This document shows positions 25,666-33,403 of a stretch of DNA of 64,000 nucleotides, piece by piece. Position 1 is the stretch's first letter, and each line of letters starts with the position of its first letter. The position numbers were made by a program, and so were the translations under genes. The stretch comes from Oceanospirillum linum (GTDB lineage Bacteria > Pseudomonadota > Gammaproteobacteria > Pseudomonadales > Halomonadaceae), in NCBI RefSeq assembly GCF_900182785.1, contig NZ_FXTS01000002.1, forward strand, positions 248,001-312,000. Reading direction: 5' to 3'. Below the pieces are notes generated by a model. The model was not told the origin of the DNA and searched no databases. It was given only the letters and a program-made list of their open reading frames with translations.

Positions 25666-26397
25666 TCAGCGAACGTTGGCCAGGAACTTCTGAGTGTGCG
25701 CTGACACAGGGTTGTCAAAAATCTGCTCAGGAGGGCCGATTTCTTCCATCACACCGTGGTGGAAATACGCCACACGGTCAGAGACATCCCGGGCGAATCC
25801 CATTTCATGGGTAACGCAGATCATGGTCATGCCTTCTTCGGCCAGCAGTCGCATCGTGTCCAGAACCTCGCCGACTTTCTCGGGGTCAAGTGCTGAAGTG
25901 GCTTCGTCAAACAGCATGTATTCCGGCTCCATGGCCAGTGCCCGTGCGATAGCCAGGCGCTGTTGTTGTCCGCCGGATAGTGCGGACGGATAGCTTTTCA
26001 GTTTGTCGCCAAGGCCCACATGTTTCAGCTGGGTCTCAGCAATATGCAGGGCTTCTGCTTTTGACTTGCCCTTGACGATCCGGGGTGCCAGTGCCACGTT
26101 TTCCATGGCGGTCAGATGGGGAAAGCTATTCCACTGCTGAAATACCATGCCTAGCTTCTGCCGGAGCTTGTTTACATCGGTGCTTTTTGCATGCACATCG
26201 ATGCCATCAATTTTTACGGTACCCTGCTGAATCTTTTCCAGGCTGTTGATGCAATAAAGCAGAGTAGATTTACCGGAGCCTGAAGAACCGATAACAGAGA
26301 GTACTTCGCCTTTTTTGACCTCCAGGTCGATGCCTTTAAGGACATGCAGGTCGCCGAAGTGTTTGTGAAGATTGCGAATCTCAATCATTGTGCCCAC
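25666..26397 (-). CDS. Polar amino acid ABC transporter, ATP-binding protein
   Basis: A 243-residue ATPase of the GlnQ/HisP type. Walker A is GSSGSGKSTLL (residue 37), the signature motif LSGGQQQRLAIARALA (residue 143), Walker B EYMLFDEATSALDPE (residue 163), and the switch His in CVTHEMGF. It drives the importer whose permeases and binding protein are encoded just upstream. Context points to hydroxyproline or a related imino acid as substrate, though glutamate/glutamine-type transporters have the same form. It overlaps the permease gene by 13 bases. Confidence 0.9.
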   Translation of the reverse strand: MGTMIEIRNLHKHFGDLHVLKGIDLEVKKGEVLSVIGSSGSGKSTLLYCINSLEKIQQGTVKIDGIDVHAKSTDVNKLRQKLGMVFQQWNSFPHLTAMENVALAPRIVKGKSKAEALHIAETQLKHVGLGDKLKSYPSALSGGQQQRLAIARALAMEPEYMLFDEATSALDPEKVGEVLDTMRLLAEEGMTMICVTHEMGFARDVSDRVAYFHHGVMEEIGPPEQIFDNPVSAHTQKFLANVR

Positions 26398-27047
26398 CGT
26401 TGTTCAAATTTGGCCGCGTAGCGTGAAATAGGGTAAGAAAGTGCAAAGTAGAACGCGCCTGCCAGAGCCAGAATAAGGAAAGGCTCCTGGGTTCGGGTGA
26501 TCAGAATCTGACTGGCTTTCAGTAGTTCTACATAGCCCAGCACCGACACCAGGGCGCTGTCTTTCATAACACCCAGAACAACGCCGATCCATGCAGGGAA
26601 GACCGCTCTGCCACCGATAGGAAGCACGATATAGAACAGATCCTGCCAGTAGCTCATGCCCAGTGTGCGCGATGCTTTGCGCATTGGCGTAGGAACAGCT
26701 TCAATACCACCTCGGGCTACGTTTGATACGAGGGCGGCGGTATAGATGGTCAGGATCACAACACCGGAGCCAAAAGGGTCCAGGTTCAGACCGATCATGG
26801 GTGCAAAGTTATAAAACAGTACCAGCTGAATAATCAGGGGAACTGACCGGAAAATATCCAGTATCGAGCCGATGGTCAGAGCGGCTAACCATTTGCCCTC
26901 ATGCAACATCCAGCCAAAAATGACCCCCAGCACAGTGCCCACACTGATTGACAAAACTGAGATCCACAGTGTTTTTAAGGCAGCGTCAGCCAAAAACCAA
27001 AAATCTGATATTCCGAAGCCACTGAAAAAAGTTATTGTTTCTTGCAT
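26385..27047 (-). CDS. Polar amino acid ABC transporter, permease 2
   Basis: A 220-residue HisM/GlnP-type inner-membrane permease with about five membrane helices. The start MQETITFFSGFGIS at 27047 is preferred because the longer frame runs into the neighbouring permease gene. The cytoplasmic EAA-like loop reads EAVPTPMRKASRTLGMSYWQDLFYIVLPIGG (described, about residues 115-145). It forms a heterodimer with permease 1. The operon order is binding protein, permease 1, permease 2, ATPase, all minus. Confidence 0.88.
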   Translation of the reverse strand: MQETITFFSGFGISDFWFLADAALKTLWISVLSISVGTVLGVIFGWMLHEGKWLAALTIGSILDIFRSVPLIIQLVLFYNFAPMIGLNLDPFGSGVVILTIYTAALVSNVARGGIEAVPTPMRKASRTLGMSYWQDLFYIVLPIGGRAVFPAWIGVVLGVMKDSALVSVLGYVELLKASQILITRTQEPFLILALAGAFYFALSYPISRYAAKFEQRWAQ

Positions 27048-27060
27048 AGTTGCAGTCTCG

Positions 27061-27723
27061 TTAATACCGGAACAGACGGGCAGATAGCAGACGCGACAGG
27101 CCAAGAATCAGCTTGACGATCACGTAGTAAATCACTGCCGTTACAGCAAAATATTCAAAGATGCGGAACGTCCGACTGGCAAAGAATTGAGTCTCACCAC
27201 TGAGTTCGCGGAAACCGATCATCATGCCGAGCGATGACATCAGCACAGCCCAAACCATTTGGTTGGTAATGGGGTGATAAACGATACGGAATACCTGAGG
27301 AATGATAATTCGGGTGTAAGTTTGCCAGCCGTTCATGCCCAGACAGCGTGCTGCGTTCATCTGGGTGTCCGGTACCGCCTGAAAACCACCACGAAAGTTC
27401 TCTGCCAGGTAGCCTGCGCAGTTAAAACTCAGCCCGGTAACAATAATGACGTACGGTGGAAGATTGATTCCTGCCGCTCCCAGTCCAAAACCGAAAAAAA
27501 ACAGTTGAAAAAGAACCGGTGTATTACGGGCGACCTCGATCCAGCTGACGGCAAACCATTTTAAAGGGCCGTTAAGCTTCATCCGCATCAGAGCGAGGCA
27601 AAGACCTATCGTGATACCAATCAGCATAGAAATAACAGCGACTTCAAGTGTCAGCAGGCCAGCCTGAAGCAGGTCGGGCAGGCTTTTTAACACGGGACGC
27701 CAGTGAAAATTGTATTCAAACAT
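27061..27723 (-). CDS. Polar amino acid ABC transporter, permease 1
   Basis: A 220-residue inner-membrane permease of the HisMQ family with five or six hydrophobic helices and the EAA loop FQAVPDTQMNAARCLGMNGWQTYTRIIIPQ (described, about residues 115-145). It is the second gene after the binding protein gene and lies 13 bases before permease 2. Together they should import the imino acid bound by the periplasmic protein. Confidence 0.88.
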   Translation of the reverse strand: MFEYNFHWRPVLKSLPDLLQAGLLTLEVAVISMLIGITIGLCLALMRMKLNGPLKWFAVSWIEVARNTPVLFQLFFFGFGLGAAGINLPPYVIIVTGLSFNCAGYLAENFRGGFQAVPDTQMNAARCLGMNGWQTYTRIIIPQVFRIVYHPITNQMVWAVLMSSLGMMIGFRELSGETQFFASRTFRIFEYFAVTAVIYYVIVKLILGLSRLLSARLFRY

Positions 27724-27797
27724 GGAGCGTTACCTCTTAAACCTCTCCCTTCACAGGGAGAGGTTTTGGCAAAAACGGTTATCGCATGGTGACCGGA

Positions 27798-28598
27798 TTA
27801 GTACATCACACCAGGGATGCGCAGCTCAGGTACATTATCGCCAACATATTTGCCCCAAAGCTCGTCATAACGACCTGAACGAACCTGATGGGTAACGAAG
27901 AGGTTTAGGTAGTTGAGCCAGGTAACATCCATGCGCTTACCGACAATGGAGGTGTAATCGGCTGTCCAAGGCATACGAGGGCCTTCTTTTAGGGTTTTGA
28001 ACTGGCCCGTAATAGGCTTAACTGCGGTATTGGTTGTGATACCAATATCCGCTTTACCCTGTGACACGGCTAAGAAGACTTCATTTTCAGACTGGTAGCT
28101 CTGGTAGAGATCTTCTTCGCCCCATTCTTTAGCAATCTTCAGCCACTCCTGTTCCGGAACGGTGCCTAAAGCTGCAGCAACACGTTTACCGCGCATATCT
28201 TCAAAGCTGTTGATTTCTACGTCTGTGTTAACCACGCCTTGAGCAAAGTAGATCGCATAAGGAATGCTGAAACCCACGGTACGCGCTCGTGCCAGACTAT
28301 CTGACGTTGCACCGAACACCACATCAGCACGACCGGTTGCAATAATCGGCAAACGCTCTGACCAGGTTACCGGGATGATTTTGGCCTCTACCTCCAGTGC
28401 TTTGGCCAGATCTTTGCAATAGTCCACATCAAACCCGGCAGGGTTGTTACTGGCATCTCTGTAGCCGATTGGCGGGAAATCCAGAACAACACCGCAGCGG
28501 AGTTCACCCCGGTCTACAACATTATCAAGTGTGTCTGCTTTAACTGGCGTAGTTGCCAGCAGAGCGGCGGAAAGTAAACAAGTTATTGTTTTTTTCAT
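27798..28598 (-). CDS. Periplasmic substrate-binding protein of the amino acid ABC importer
   Basis: A 266-residue family 3 solute-binding protein. The signal peptide is MKKTITCLLSAALLATTPVKA (described, cleavage near residue 21). Next come the conserved GELRCGVVLDFPPIGYRD and NPAGFDVDYCKDLAKAL patterns. Residues RADVVFGATSDSLAR and VNTDVEINSFEDMRGKRVAAALG form the hinge region of the clamp. The two permeases and the ATPase lie directly downstream on the same strand. The perfect palindrome 45-70 bases upstream links it to the GntR regulator, so the ligand is probably hydroxyproline. Confidence 0.9.
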   Translation of the reverse strand: MKKTITCLLSAALLATTPVKADTLDNVVDRGELRCGVVLDFPPIGYRDASNNPAGFDVDYCKDLAKALEVEAKIIPVTWSERLPIIATGRADVVFGATSDSLARARTVGFSIPYAIYFAQGVVNTDVEINSFEDMRGKRVAAALGTVPEQEWLKIAKEWGEEDLYQSYQSENEVFLAVSQGKADIGITTNTAVKPITGQFKTLKEGPRMPWTADYTSIVGKRMDVTWLNYLNLFVTHQVRSGRYDELWGKYVGDNVPELRIPGVMY

Positions 28599-28642
28599 GG
28601 TATCGACCTCTTTTATGAGTGTTCTTTTTTATGAATTTTCTA

Positions 28643-28668
28643 TTTGTATTTTGTATCCAAAATACAAA
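28643..28668. promoter_or_regulatory. Perfect 26-bp palindromic operator before the ABC importer
   Basis: TTTGTATTTTG and CAAAATACAAA are exact inverted repeats around TATC. The central TTGTATCCAA is the reverse complement of TTGGATACAA in the operator at 18057. It lies 45 bases before the binding protein start codon, where it could overlap the promoter. Confidence 0.7.
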
Positions 28669-28875
28669 CTGATGGTGAAGCCGTCAAGGAAAGTTTGATT
28701 TTTTAGTGCAGCATTAGAATGAAGTCGTGCGTTCCAGGTGGGATATTTGAGTGAGTCGTGGTTCTTTTTTCTGATGTCGGTCGGTTATAAAATCTTTATA
28801 TTTCAATGGATTGTGTTGTTTTTTTCTTGCTTGAGGAGGTGAGAGGTAGCGCGTTTATAAGCGGGTTTTTCGGGC

Positions 28876-29196
28876 AAAAAAAATCCCGCAGCCCATTAGG
28901 ATTCGTATCCAGTGGGTTGCGGGCTCCAGAAGCGTTCTGGTATTCCGATGTAACCGGCCTGACGATGAAAGGCCTTTCGGAGGTGTAAGAAGGTTACCGC
29001 GATTGGGGGGGGGTAATCTGATCCCGCATATCATAGGACCAGACAAAAAAGCGCCGTCTCGGAACTCCGAGTAACCCGCCGAACAGAGTTCGTCAGGCCG
29101 GCGCAGAACAACCCCAAAAATTATCCGGTACATGGCAGCTAACGGGGTCGGCTTACGAACTGTGCAGGGTGACCCCGTTAAGGCCGGATAACTCTT
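28876..29196 (-). ncRNA. Array of four hairpins, structured RNA candidate (minus strand)
   Basis: No credible gene lies between 28669 and 29377. Four hairpin units occur: TTATCCGG/CCGGATAA enclosing TAACGGGGTC/GACCCCGTTA (29121-29191); GCGCCG/CGGCGC enclosing GAACTC/GAGTTC (29051-29104); GTAACC/GGTTAC enclosing GGCCT/AGGCC (28950-28997); CCCGCAGCCCA with TGGGTTGCGGG (28885-28923). Read on the minus strand, three of them are followed by runs of 5, 6 and 8 T residues. The last is a strong intrinsic terminator. Units two and three share a GGTTAC-TCGGA-type sequence. TTGGGACAAG/TTGGGACAAC at 29291-29310 precedes the array. No known riboswitch was recognised. Confidence 0.45.
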
Positions 29197-29377
29197 CAGT
29201 GTTATTGCAAGCGCGGTGCCAGTTTTTTGGAGGAGGGGAAGCTATCTTAGTCGCAAAAAATACCCATAAAAAGAAGGGGTTATTTGTTGGTTGGGACAAG
29301 TTGGGACAACCGTGATGCCCCGCTGCCTCTAAATGACTGTTTTTCTATAAAGGAAGACCATCACTGGCTGAAAGCGG

Positions 29378-30280
29378 TTATGTAGCCGCTTCTGCCATTT
29401 CTTCTTTAATCTCGCTAAAAGCGACGCCTTTTTTATAAAACCCCGGTGGATGGCCGGTAACTTTTCGGAATGCCCGCCGGAAGGCGGTTTCACTCTGATA
29501 GCCCAGTTCATCCGCCAGGGTGGCAACACTTTCTGATCCTGAGCTGATCTTCTTGCAGGCGATACTCATCCGCCACTGTGCCAGATAATCTGCAGGGGTA
29601 AAGCCCACCACCTCCCGAAAGCGTTTGCTGAAGGCGGTGCGGGACATGCCTGCGGTGTTCGCCAACTCTTCCAGTGTCCAGTTTTCCCCTGGGGTATCAT
29701 GAATACCTGTCATGGCCCGGGCCAGGCGAAGATCGCTTAAGCCGCCCAGTACACCGGTTGAGACTTTCTGATTTGCCATCAGGTGCCGCAAGAGGTTCAC
29801 CAAAAGCACTTCTGCCAGACGGTTTACCACTGTGGTATGGCCACAGCGTTGCTGCCCGGCCTCCTGAAACATAAGCTCCACCAGAGGCTTCAGACTGGAT
29901 TCCTGATTCTCACTGGCAGGCAGAAACAGTAAATGTGGCAGGGTGCTTTGCAATAGGTTTAATTCCTGGTTGGGCTCTCTGTGCAGGAACAGAATCTCAA
30001 TTTTTGTCACCAGGGCCGGGGGTTGCTGGTTCAGGTCGGTATCCGGTTGTCGCAGCTCTGTGAGTTGATGTGCATCCCCCTTGGGTATCCAGATCAGATC
30101 TCCGCACTGGCACTGCCGGGTTTCCTGCCCGCTGCTCAGTTGCAGTCGGCCGGATTTAACCAGATACAGATGACTGCTCTCATTTTTTGCTACCGTTATG
30201 GGAGCCTGATACAGGCTGGTTTGGCTGACATTACGTGCTTCCGGCTGAAATAAATTGAGTAAGGCGCTGAGTCGGTCCAT
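29378..30280 (-). CDS. AraC-family transcription regulator (cupin-type sensor)
   Basis: A 300-residue regulator with an N-terminal cupin-like domain (SGRLQLSSGQETRQCQCGDLIWIPKGDAHQL, described, residues 50-80) and a C-terminal AraC DNA-binding domain: ENWTLEELANTAGMSRTAFSKRFREVVGFTPADYL (first HTH) and SVATLADELGYQSETAFRRAFRKVTGHPPGFY (second HTH). The ATG at 30280 is preferred over an upstream one that runs into the divergent promoter. It is divergent to a peroxiredoxin-like gene and may control it. Effector unknown. Confidence 0.85.
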   Translation of the reverse strand: MDRLSALLNLFQPEARNVSQTSLYQAPITVAKNESSHLYLVKSGRLQLSSGQETRQCQCGDLIWIPKGDAHQLTELRQPDTDLNQQPPALVTKIEILFLHREPNQELNLLQSTLPHLLFLPASENQESSLKPLVELMFQEAGQQRCGHTTVVNRLAEVLLVNLLRHLMANQKVSTGVLGGLSDLRLARAMTGIHDTPGENWTLEELANTAGMSRTAFSKRFREVVGFTPADYLAQWRMSIACKKISSGSESVATLADELGYQSETAFRRAFRKVTGHPPGFYKKGVAFSEIKEEMAEAAT

Positions 30281-30434
30281 AGTCTGAAACCTGCTTATAA
30301 AGTAGCGGATAAATGTTTGTTTTGTACGAACTGCTATTAAAGATAGCAAAACTGCGTATAGATCGTACAGTTTTCTACGCTACTATCTCTCCATCGTCAC
30401 ACATTAGCGTGACTCAATTTTGGAGAGAATTATC

Positions 30435-30971
30435 ATGGTTAAGCCATTAATGCCCCGTCAGCCTGTACCCGGTCTTGTTGTTCCTACTGTAGGAGGCGAC
30501 AACTGGCGTCTGCAGGATCAGCAGCCGGAAAACTTTACTCTTGTGGTTTTTTATCGCGGTTATCACTGCCCAATCTGCAAAAACTACCTGGTAGAGCTGA
30601 ACCGTCTGGCAGATGACTTTGCGGCAAAAGGTGTTTCAGTTCTGGCCCTGTCCAGCGATACCGAAGAGCGCGCGACGGCCGTCAAAAATGAGTGGCAACT
30701 GCCCAACATTACCATCGGTTATGACCTGACCATGCAGCAGGCTAAAGACTGGGGTCTGTACACATCAGCAGGCAGAGGCGTAACGTCTATCGGTGTGGAA
30801 GAGCCAGAGGTCTTCAGTGAGCCAGCCGTTTATCTGCTACGCCCGGATGGCACTCTGTACTGGGGTAATGTCAGCACTATGCCGTTTGCCCGTCCGCACT
30901 TTAAAGAGCTGCTGGGTGCGCTGGATTTTGTTATCAAGAATGATTACCCGGCCCGTGGTGAGTTAGCTTAA
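30435..30971 (+). CDS. AhpC/TSA-type thioredoxin-fold protein
   Basis: A 178-residue thioredoxin-fold protein. The FYRGYHCPICKNYL segment (about residue 38) carries a C-x-x-C pair, unlike the single peroxidatic cysteine of classic AhpC, and RGVTSIGVEEPEVFSEPAVYLLRPDG matches the family of peroxiredoxin-like (redoxin domain) proteins. It may act as a thiol oxidoreductase or peroxidase. The ATG at 30435 has GGAGAGA six bases upstream. It is divergent from the AraC gene; a terminator follows. Confidence 0.8.
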   Translation: MVKPLMPRQPVPGLVVPTVGGDNWRLQDQQPENFTLVVFYRGYHCPICKNYLVELNRLADDFAAKGVSVLALSSDTEERATAVKNEWQLPNITIGYDLTMQQAKDWGLYTSAGRGVTSIGVEEPEVFSEPAVYLLRPDGTLYWGNVSTMPFARPHFKELLGALDFVIKNDYPARGELA

Positions 30972-31014
30972 GCCGCGAGTTAGTCTGAGAGTACGCTGCA
31001 ACACCCCGAGAAGG

Positions 31015-31052
31015 AACCGCTGGTCTGTGATACACAGATCCGCGGTTTTTTT
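31015..31052 (+). terminator. Rho-independent terminator after the peroxiredoxin-like gene
   Basis: AACCGC/GCGGTT enclosing GTCTGTG/CACAGAT forms a long hairpin followed by seven T residues. Confidence 0.8.
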
Positions 31053-31260
31053 ATGTGACCTGCTTTTACCTCCGTTTTGTACCCTCATACCTTTTTTGTG
31101 CCTTCATCTCTCTTTTATGTCCCTGGGGCTTCTTGCTTTTTCTTTTGTATAGCCAGATATCATTAATGCAGCCCACTATATGGATTGCTGTTTTTAAACT
31201 TTGTCGGATTGTTCTGGTAATGGCGTAGTGACCGAATATACTTTGTCCATTGGACTTTTT
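31053..31260 (+). promoter_or_regulatory. Upstream region of fdhD with TTTTGTxCC-like half sites and a GTCCATTGGAC palindrome
   Basis: TTTTGTACCC (31075), TTTTTGTGCC (31093) and TTTTATGTCCC (31113) recur at spacings of about 20 bases and resemble the CATTTTGTCC motif of the fdh and tup promoters. A palindrome GTCCATTGGAC lies at 31246-31256 inside TTTGTCCATTGGACTTT. No gene lies between 30972 and 31283. Confidence 0.35.
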
Positions 31261-31283
31261 CTGATGCCGTAATCCTGATATCC

Positions 31284-32240
31284 GTGCCTCACCATGACAA
31301 AGATATGTACTCCGCTATGACAGAGCTAAACGATAATCTGCAGGACAACCTCCGTTCTGAACACCCCGCCGTTAGTCAGGCCCGTGCTGAGCTGACACAA
31401 ACGACTCAGGTCTATGACGAGTATGGCGAAACCCGTGATGTTGCTATTGCAGGTGAGCGACCACTTACTCTCTACCTCAACAAACGTGAAATTGTCACCC
31501 TGATGACCCTGGGTGCCGAGCCGGAAGCGCTGGTACTGGGGTATCTGCGCAATCAGGGCATGGTGAAACGCTTTGAACAGATACGCGCCGTGCAGGTGGA
31601 CTGGGAGGTGGCGGCGGCTGTAGTGGTCGCCGATGAGATCGGCGAGGAGCTGGAAGAGAAGCTTGCCCACAAAACCGTCACCACAGGTTGCGGGCAGGGG
31701 ACCCAGTACGGTGCCTTAATGGACGATGTCGATAAAATACAGCTGCCGGACTTTACGGTTGCCCAAAGCGATATCTACCGGCTGTTAAAAGCCCTGAATG
31801 AGTACAATGAAACCTACCGTTCTGCCGGTGCTGTTCATGGCTGCGCGCTTTGTGCTTTGACCCCCTCTGCAGATACTGACCCGCACCGGGCTGAAGTGCT
31901 GGCTTTCTCAGAGGATGTGGGGCGTCATAATGCGGTGGATACCCTTGCGGGTAAGCAGTGGCTTTCTTCCGACCCGATGGTACGTGAGCAGATGGTGTTT
32001 TACACCACAGGTCGTCTCACCTCTGAGATGGTGATAAAGATTGCCCGAATGGGGATTTCGGTGCTCTTGTCCCGGTCTGGTGTAACGGCCATGGGCTTGG
32101 CGCTGGCAAAGCAGTTGGGCATTATGTTGATCGCCCGCGCAAAAGGGCAGCACTTTATGCTGTACCAGGGGCGAGAGCGTTTTGAGTGGGATGCACCACC
32201 TCCGGTGCGGCCAACATCACCCGTCGGAACCAAGCGTTGA
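31284..32240 (+). CDS. fdhD: Formate dehydrogenase sulfurtransferase FdhD
   Basis: This 318-residue protein moves sulfur from a cysteine desulfurase to the Mo/W-bis-PGD cofactor before it enters FdhA, and is needed for active enzyme. The C-x-x-C motif GAVHGCALCAL (about residue 190) is the known sulfur-carrying pair. The cofactor-binding core includes FSEDVGRHNAVDTLAGK and TTGRLTSEMVIKIARMGISVLLSRS. The N-terminus is unsettled: GTG at 31284, ATG at 31305 and ATG at 31317 are in frame and none has a strong ribosome site. It starts a run with the next two genes. Confidence 0.93.
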   Translation: MPHHDKDMYSAMTELNDNLQDNLRSEHPAVSQARAELTQTTQVYDEYGETRDVAIAGERPLTLYLNKREIVTLMTLGAEPEALVLGYLRNQGMVKRFEQIRAVQVDWEVAAAVVVADEIGEELEEKLAHKTVTTGCGQGTQYGALMDDVDKIQLPDFTVAQSDIYRLLKALNEYNETYRSAGAVHGCALCALTPSADTDPHRAEVLAFSEDVGRHNAVDTLAGKQWLSSDPMVREQMVFYTTGRLTSEMVIKIARMGISVLLSRSGVTAMGLALAKQLGIMLIARAKGQHFMLYQGRERFEWDAPPPVRPTSPVGTKR

Positions 32241-32302
32241 ATCAGAATCAAGTGTTAGATTTAAGCGTTGCATACCCTATATTTTAAGTCTGAGAGAACC
32301 GC

Positions 32303-33211
32303 ATGTCTGAAGTGATCGCTGATACACTTTTTATGAATGTAAAACAGGTGGCTGAATACCTGCACCTGAACGAGAAAAAAGTTTATGCCCTGGCCAGTGA
32401 GGGGCAGATCCCGGCGACCAAGGTAACCGGTAAGTGGCTATTTCCGAAGAAACTGGTGGATCGTTGGTTACTGGAATCCTGCCATAGTGGCCTGATGGCG
32501 GACCGTTTGTTGTTAACGGGGAGTGATGATCCTTACCTGCAGGCGATGATGTTACGTCTGCCCTCTGTGGTGGGAAATAAAGCTCTTTACAGTTATAGCG
32601 TCACCGGAACGCGCATGGGATTAAGCCTGTTGTCTCAGGGCCATGCTGATGTGGCGGCGATTCACTGGGGGCGGGCAGAGGAGAGTCATCTGCGTCATCC
32701 GGGCTTGGTGCGTCAATTCTCTCACTATCGCCAATGGGTGCTGATTCATGCTTTTAAGCGAACCCAGGGGCTTATTGTTAATGCTGAATTTGACACCGAT
32801 GATGCGGATCATCTGCCCGCGCACCGTATGCGCTGGGCGATTCGTCAGGAAGGAGCCGGATCTCAGCGGTTCCTGCAGGAGTGGTTATCAGCCCGGCAGA
32901 TGCAGGAGTCTGACCTGAATATTTCAGCCCAGGCGTTCAGTGAGCGTGAAATGGCGTCCATGATCTGTCGCGGAGATGCGGATGTTGGCCCTGGAAGTAT
33001 GAGTGCTGCCCATGAATACGGCCTTAGCTTTATTCCTGTCTGTGAGGAAGCCTTTGATCTGGTGGTGCCCCGTAGTGTCTATTTCCGTGGGTTGTTCCAG
33101 CAGCTGTTTACCTATATGCAAAGTAAAGAGGGGCGGGCGCTGGCAGACAGCCTTGGCGGGTATGACCTGAGCGAGTGCGGCAAGATGGTCTGGAATGGCG
33201 CAGAGAGCTAG
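32303..33211 (+). CDS. Excisionase-type HTH plus PBP-like domain regulator
   Basis: A 302-residue protein with an N-terminal HTH_17 excisionase-like domain (LFMNVKQVAEYLHLNEKKVYALASEGQIPATKVTGKWLFPKK, described, residues 9-50) and a periplasmic-binding-protein-like C-terminus (GTRMGLSLLSQGHADVAAIHWG and RAIRQEGAGSQRFLQEWL). PBP-like domains of this kind are often coupled to Mo/W metabolism and may bind oxyanions. There is no signal peptide, so it acts in the cytoplasm. Its location behind fdhD makes it a candidate regulator of fdh and metal genes. The DNA site is unknown. Confidence 0.8.
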   Translation: MSEVIADTLFMNVKQVAEYLHLNEKKVYALASEGQIPATKVTGKWLFPKKLVDRWLLESCHSGLMADRLLLTGSDDPYLQAMMLRLPSVVGNKALYSYSVTGTRMGLSLLSQGHADVAAIHWGRAEESHLRHPGLVRQFSHYRQWVLIHAFKRTQGLIVNAEFDTDDADHLPAHRMRWAIRQEGAGSQRFLQEWLSARQMQESDLNISAQAFSEREMASMICRGDADVGPGSMSAAHEYGLSFIPVCEEAFDLVVPRSVYFRGLFQQLFTYMQSKEGRALADSLGGYDLSECGKMVWNGAES

Positions 33212-33354
33212 CCGACCATCCTCCTGATAAGTGGACAACACGGCAACAGATGAATGAGGCCCAATGCTTTTCCCTGCTATTAGCTTATAACTGATTGGTC
33301 TTAAACAAAGATTGAACTATAACTTTAGTAAATTAGAATTCTGACTTTATTCAT

Positions 33355-33385
33355 AGCGCCTCATTTGAGGCGCTTCTTTGTTTTA
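33355..33385 (+). terminator. Terminator after the HTH/PBP gene
   Basis: AGCGCCTCA and TGAGGCGCT form a perfect 9-bp stem with a two-base centre, followed by the T-rich TCTTTGTTTTAT. It could attenuate transcription into the YeeE/YedE gene. Confidence 0.65.
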
Positions 33386-33403
33386 TCGCGTTGGAAACAC
33401 CTT

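Noticed and set aside
28855..29133. 92-codon frame on the minus strand in the hairpin array
   Set aside because: Runs through nested hairpins and a terminator; product has no domain-like pattern.
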